The notes beneath the pieces were generated by a model. It had not been told where the DNA came from. It was given only the letters and a program-made list of their open reading frames with translations, and did not search any database. A stretch of 24,314 nucleotides of DNA from Clostridia bacterium (GTDB taxonomy: Bacteria; Bacillota_A; Clostridia; Oscillospirales; CAG-272). Shown here piece by piece: positions 23,225 through 24,314 of this stretch. The stretch covers positions 1 through 24,314 of the forward strand of contig JAGBGE010000024.1 of the NCBI GenBank assembly GCA_017936125.1, read 5' to 3'. The first letter of the stretch is position 1. Every line of letters starts with the position of its first letter. A program made the position numbers and the translations under genes.

Positions 23225-23887
23225 CTATATTCTATCTCTTACGCATTTTCCGTCGTATACACTTCGCTCGGGTATCGTACCTCTCACGTGTGAGAGAGGG
23301 TAAACCAGCGCCTCTCTGCCGACTATCGCACCGGGCGAGAGAACCGTACCGCACCCGATTTCCGCATAGTCACCGAGCATAACTCCGAGCTTTTTCAGCC
23401 CGGTATCCTTTCTCTCCTCACCGCACGCAAGTCGCACCTCGCGCTTGTCGAGCCGCAGGTTCGATGCGATAGCACCGGCGCCCATATGCGCGCGAAAGCC
23501 TATTATGCTGTCGCCGACGTAATTGTAGTGAGGTAGCTTTCCTTCGTCGAGAATTATCGAGTTCTTGACCTCGCTAGAGTTACCTATAACCGCGCCGTCG
23601 CCGACTATAACCCTGCCGCGCAGAATTGCGCCCGAGCGTATCTGTGCGCCTCGCCCGATAATCAGAGGAGCAACGAGCGTGGCGAAAGGTGAGATCTCTG
23701 CATCCTCAAATACAAAAACGCCCTTTTTTATCTCTCTATACGCCCTGTCGAGCATTCTCGCGCAGTCCTCGATAAAATCTCCTATCCGAGGAATTACCTC
23801 GAAAGGATATTCGCATTCGTCAAGCAACGCCTCGGCTATCGAATGGCTGCTATCGAACAAATCTACTGTTTTTGGTATATTACTCAT
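23225..23887 (-). CDS. GlmU-C-terminal-like hexapeptide-repeat acyltransferase
   Basis: 220 residues. After about 55 helical residues comes a left-handed beta-helix made of hexapeptide repeats (AEISPFATLVAPLIIGRGAQ and onward). The segment PHYNYVGDSIIGFRAHMGAGAI matches the GlmU acetyltransferase core, whose catalytic histidine precedes xxYxGD; here that is His120. The N-terminal pyrophosphorylase domain of GlmU is absent. Because it is in an operon with glmM, acetylation of glucosamine-1-phosphate is a reasonable guess, but nucleotidyltransferase-related proteins of this type are often misannotated. The ATG at 23887 has AAGGGTG eight bases upstream; a GTG three codons earlier overlaps that Shine-Dalgarno. 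Confidence 0.85.
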   Translation of the reverse strand: MSNIPKTVDLFDSSHSIAEALLDECEYPFEVIPRIGDFIEDCARMLDRAYREIKKGVFVFEDAEISPFATLVAPLIIGRGAQIRSGAILRGRVIVGDGAVIGNSSEVKNSIILDEGKLPHYNYVGDSIIGFRAHMGAGAIASNLRLDKREVRLACGEERKDTGLKKLGVMLGDYAEIGCGTVLSPGAIVGREALVYPLSHVRGTIPERSVYDGKCVRDRI

Positions 23888-23928
23888 AAAAATCACCCTT
23901 TTACTGTATTGTCCCTCGCAATTTTGTT

Positions 23929-23957
23929 TCTATACCATACTATTCATCGAGCGCCAA
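23929..23957 (-). promoter_or_regulatory. Probable SigA promoter of the hexapeptide-glmM operon
   Basis: Minus strand TTGGCG (23957-23952), 17-bp spacer, TATAGA (23934-23929). It lies about 40 bases before the start codon. Confidence 0.55.
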
Positions 23958-23989
23958 GAGTGACATTATCAAAAAATCGAGCAAATTTA

Positions 23990-24018
23990 TTGCAATTTTA
24001 TTTATTTTATGATAAAAT
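23990..24018 (+). promoter_or_regulatory. SigA-type promoter of the XRE regulator
   Basis: TTGCAA (23990-23995), 17-bp spacer, TAAAAT (24013-24018), 30 bases before the ATG. Confidence 0.65.
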
Positions 24019-24020
24019 AA
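24002..24020. promoter_or_regulatory. Palindrome over the -10 box, candidate operator
   Basis: A perfect inverted repeat with 8-base arms, TTATTTTA-TGA-TAAAATAA, covering the -10 box of the XRE gene. Such a site is where an autoregulating Cro/CI-type repressor would bind. The sequence is very AT-rich, so chance cannot be excluded. Confidence 0.4.
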
Positions 24021-24047
24021 AAAGGTAAGAAAAAGAAGGGGGAAAAG

Positions 24048-24191
24048 ATGAAAGACCTTCGAAAAATTATTGCAAAAAATATCTGTGCGCTTCGCACTGA
24101 TATGAATATAACGCAGCTTCAGCTTGCCGAGATGTTGAACTATTCCGACAAGGCGGTTTCCAAATGGGAGAGAGGGGTTTCCCAAACTTAA
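24048..24191 (+). pseudogene. Truncated XRE-family (Cro/CI type) regulator
   Basis: 47 codons: MKDLRKIIAKNICALRTDMNI, then a helix-turn-helix TQLQLAEMLNYSDKAVSKWERG (residues 22-43). This is the usual N terminus of clostridial XRE regulators, in which KWERG is followed by a -xPD- segment, two more helices and often a longer C-terminal domain. Here the frame ends at VSQT-stop right after KWERG, cutting the five-helix DNA-binding domain short, and no other frame continues a recognisable XRE domain. The promoter and a GGGGGAAAAG Shine-Dalgarno are intact. It is most simply a gene broken by a deletion or an insertion near 24178-24190; a natural mini-protein is less likely. Confidence 0.6.
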
Positions 24192-24257
24192 AGATACCAC
24201 ACTAAAAACCCACGCTTACGTTACTTCCAAACAATAAATTTTTGGAGGTAAAACCCT

Positions 24258-24314
24258 ATGAAACGCCTTATATCCTGCGAATACAACTTCGATAACTGCT
24301 GTGTGGAGCTGAAA
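24258..24314 (+). CDS. Start of an unknown gene, cut by window edge
   Basis: An open frame begins MKRLISCEYNFDNCCVELK and runs off the window. TTGGAGGT lies ten bases before the ATG, a strong Shine-Dalgarno, which is the main reason to believe the start. Nineteen codons are too few to identify it. It lies 66 bases past the stop of the broken regulator gene; no promoter is evident in that gap. Confidence 0.45.
   Translation, partial: MKRLISCEYNFDNCCVELK

Noticed and set aside
24176..24237. A simple frameshift that would restore the XRE protein
   Set aside because: The +1 frame reads on for about 20 codons (FPKLKDTTLK...) but does not resemble the following helices of XRE domains closely enough to claim a frameshift.

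Overview
The window looks like chromosome from an uncultured or little-studied low-to-mid GC Bacillota, most likely a spore-forming or formerly spore-forming member of the Clostridia. The evidence is the PolC-type replicative polymerase, the split (two-subunit) transketolase, the pyrH-frr-uppS-cdsA-dxr-rseP-ispG-polC gene order, a zinc-binding-type L28, YtvI-like and SpoVB-like sporulation membrane proteins, strong Shine-Dalgarno sequences and consensus SigA promoters. I see no tRNA, rRNA, CRISPR array or complete mobile element.

Layout. 1-4.3 kb: the 3' end of an NADP-type glutamate dehydrogenase gene, a HAD phosphatase with its own consensus promoter, a cyclophilin (minus), a YtvI-like membrane protein, a DUF6873-like protein (minus) and rpmB (minus). 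4.3-7.4 kb: a SpoVB-like flippase with a SigE-like promoter, converging on a CNNM/CorC ion transporter gene (minus). 7.4-7.8 kb: a divergent regulatory region. Its minus-strand half is a strong promoter followed by a 19-codon leader ORF that ends inside an intrinsic terminator placed before the transporter gene, which looks like an attenuator. 7.8-20.3 kb: a long plus-strand operon-like run: transketolase N and C subunits, UMP kinase, ribosome recycling factor, undecaprenyl-PP synthase, CDP-diglyceride synthase, (internal terminator), DXP reductoisomerase, RseP-type site-2 protease, IspG and PolC. It joins pentose phosphate supply, MEP isoprenoid synthesis (Dxr, IspG), the lipid carrier for wall synthesis (UppS), phospholipid precursor (CdsA), translation recycling and replication. 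20.4-21.3 kb: three small unrecognised genes on the minus strand with a SigK-like promoter. 21.4-23.9 kb: a YfcE-like phosphodiesterase, then glmM and a stand-alone GlmU-C-terminal-like left-handed beta-helix protein on the minus strand, probably both for UDP-GlcNAc supply. 24.0-24.3 kb: a truncated XRE-family regulator gene with a palindrome over its -10 box, followed by the start of an unknown gene; this may be the edge of an accessory element.

The most interesting items are the candidate leader-peptide attenuator in front of the CNNM transporter, the three-gene set of small proteins, and the broken regulator at the right edge. All functional names come from recognising motifs by eye; no database search was run.
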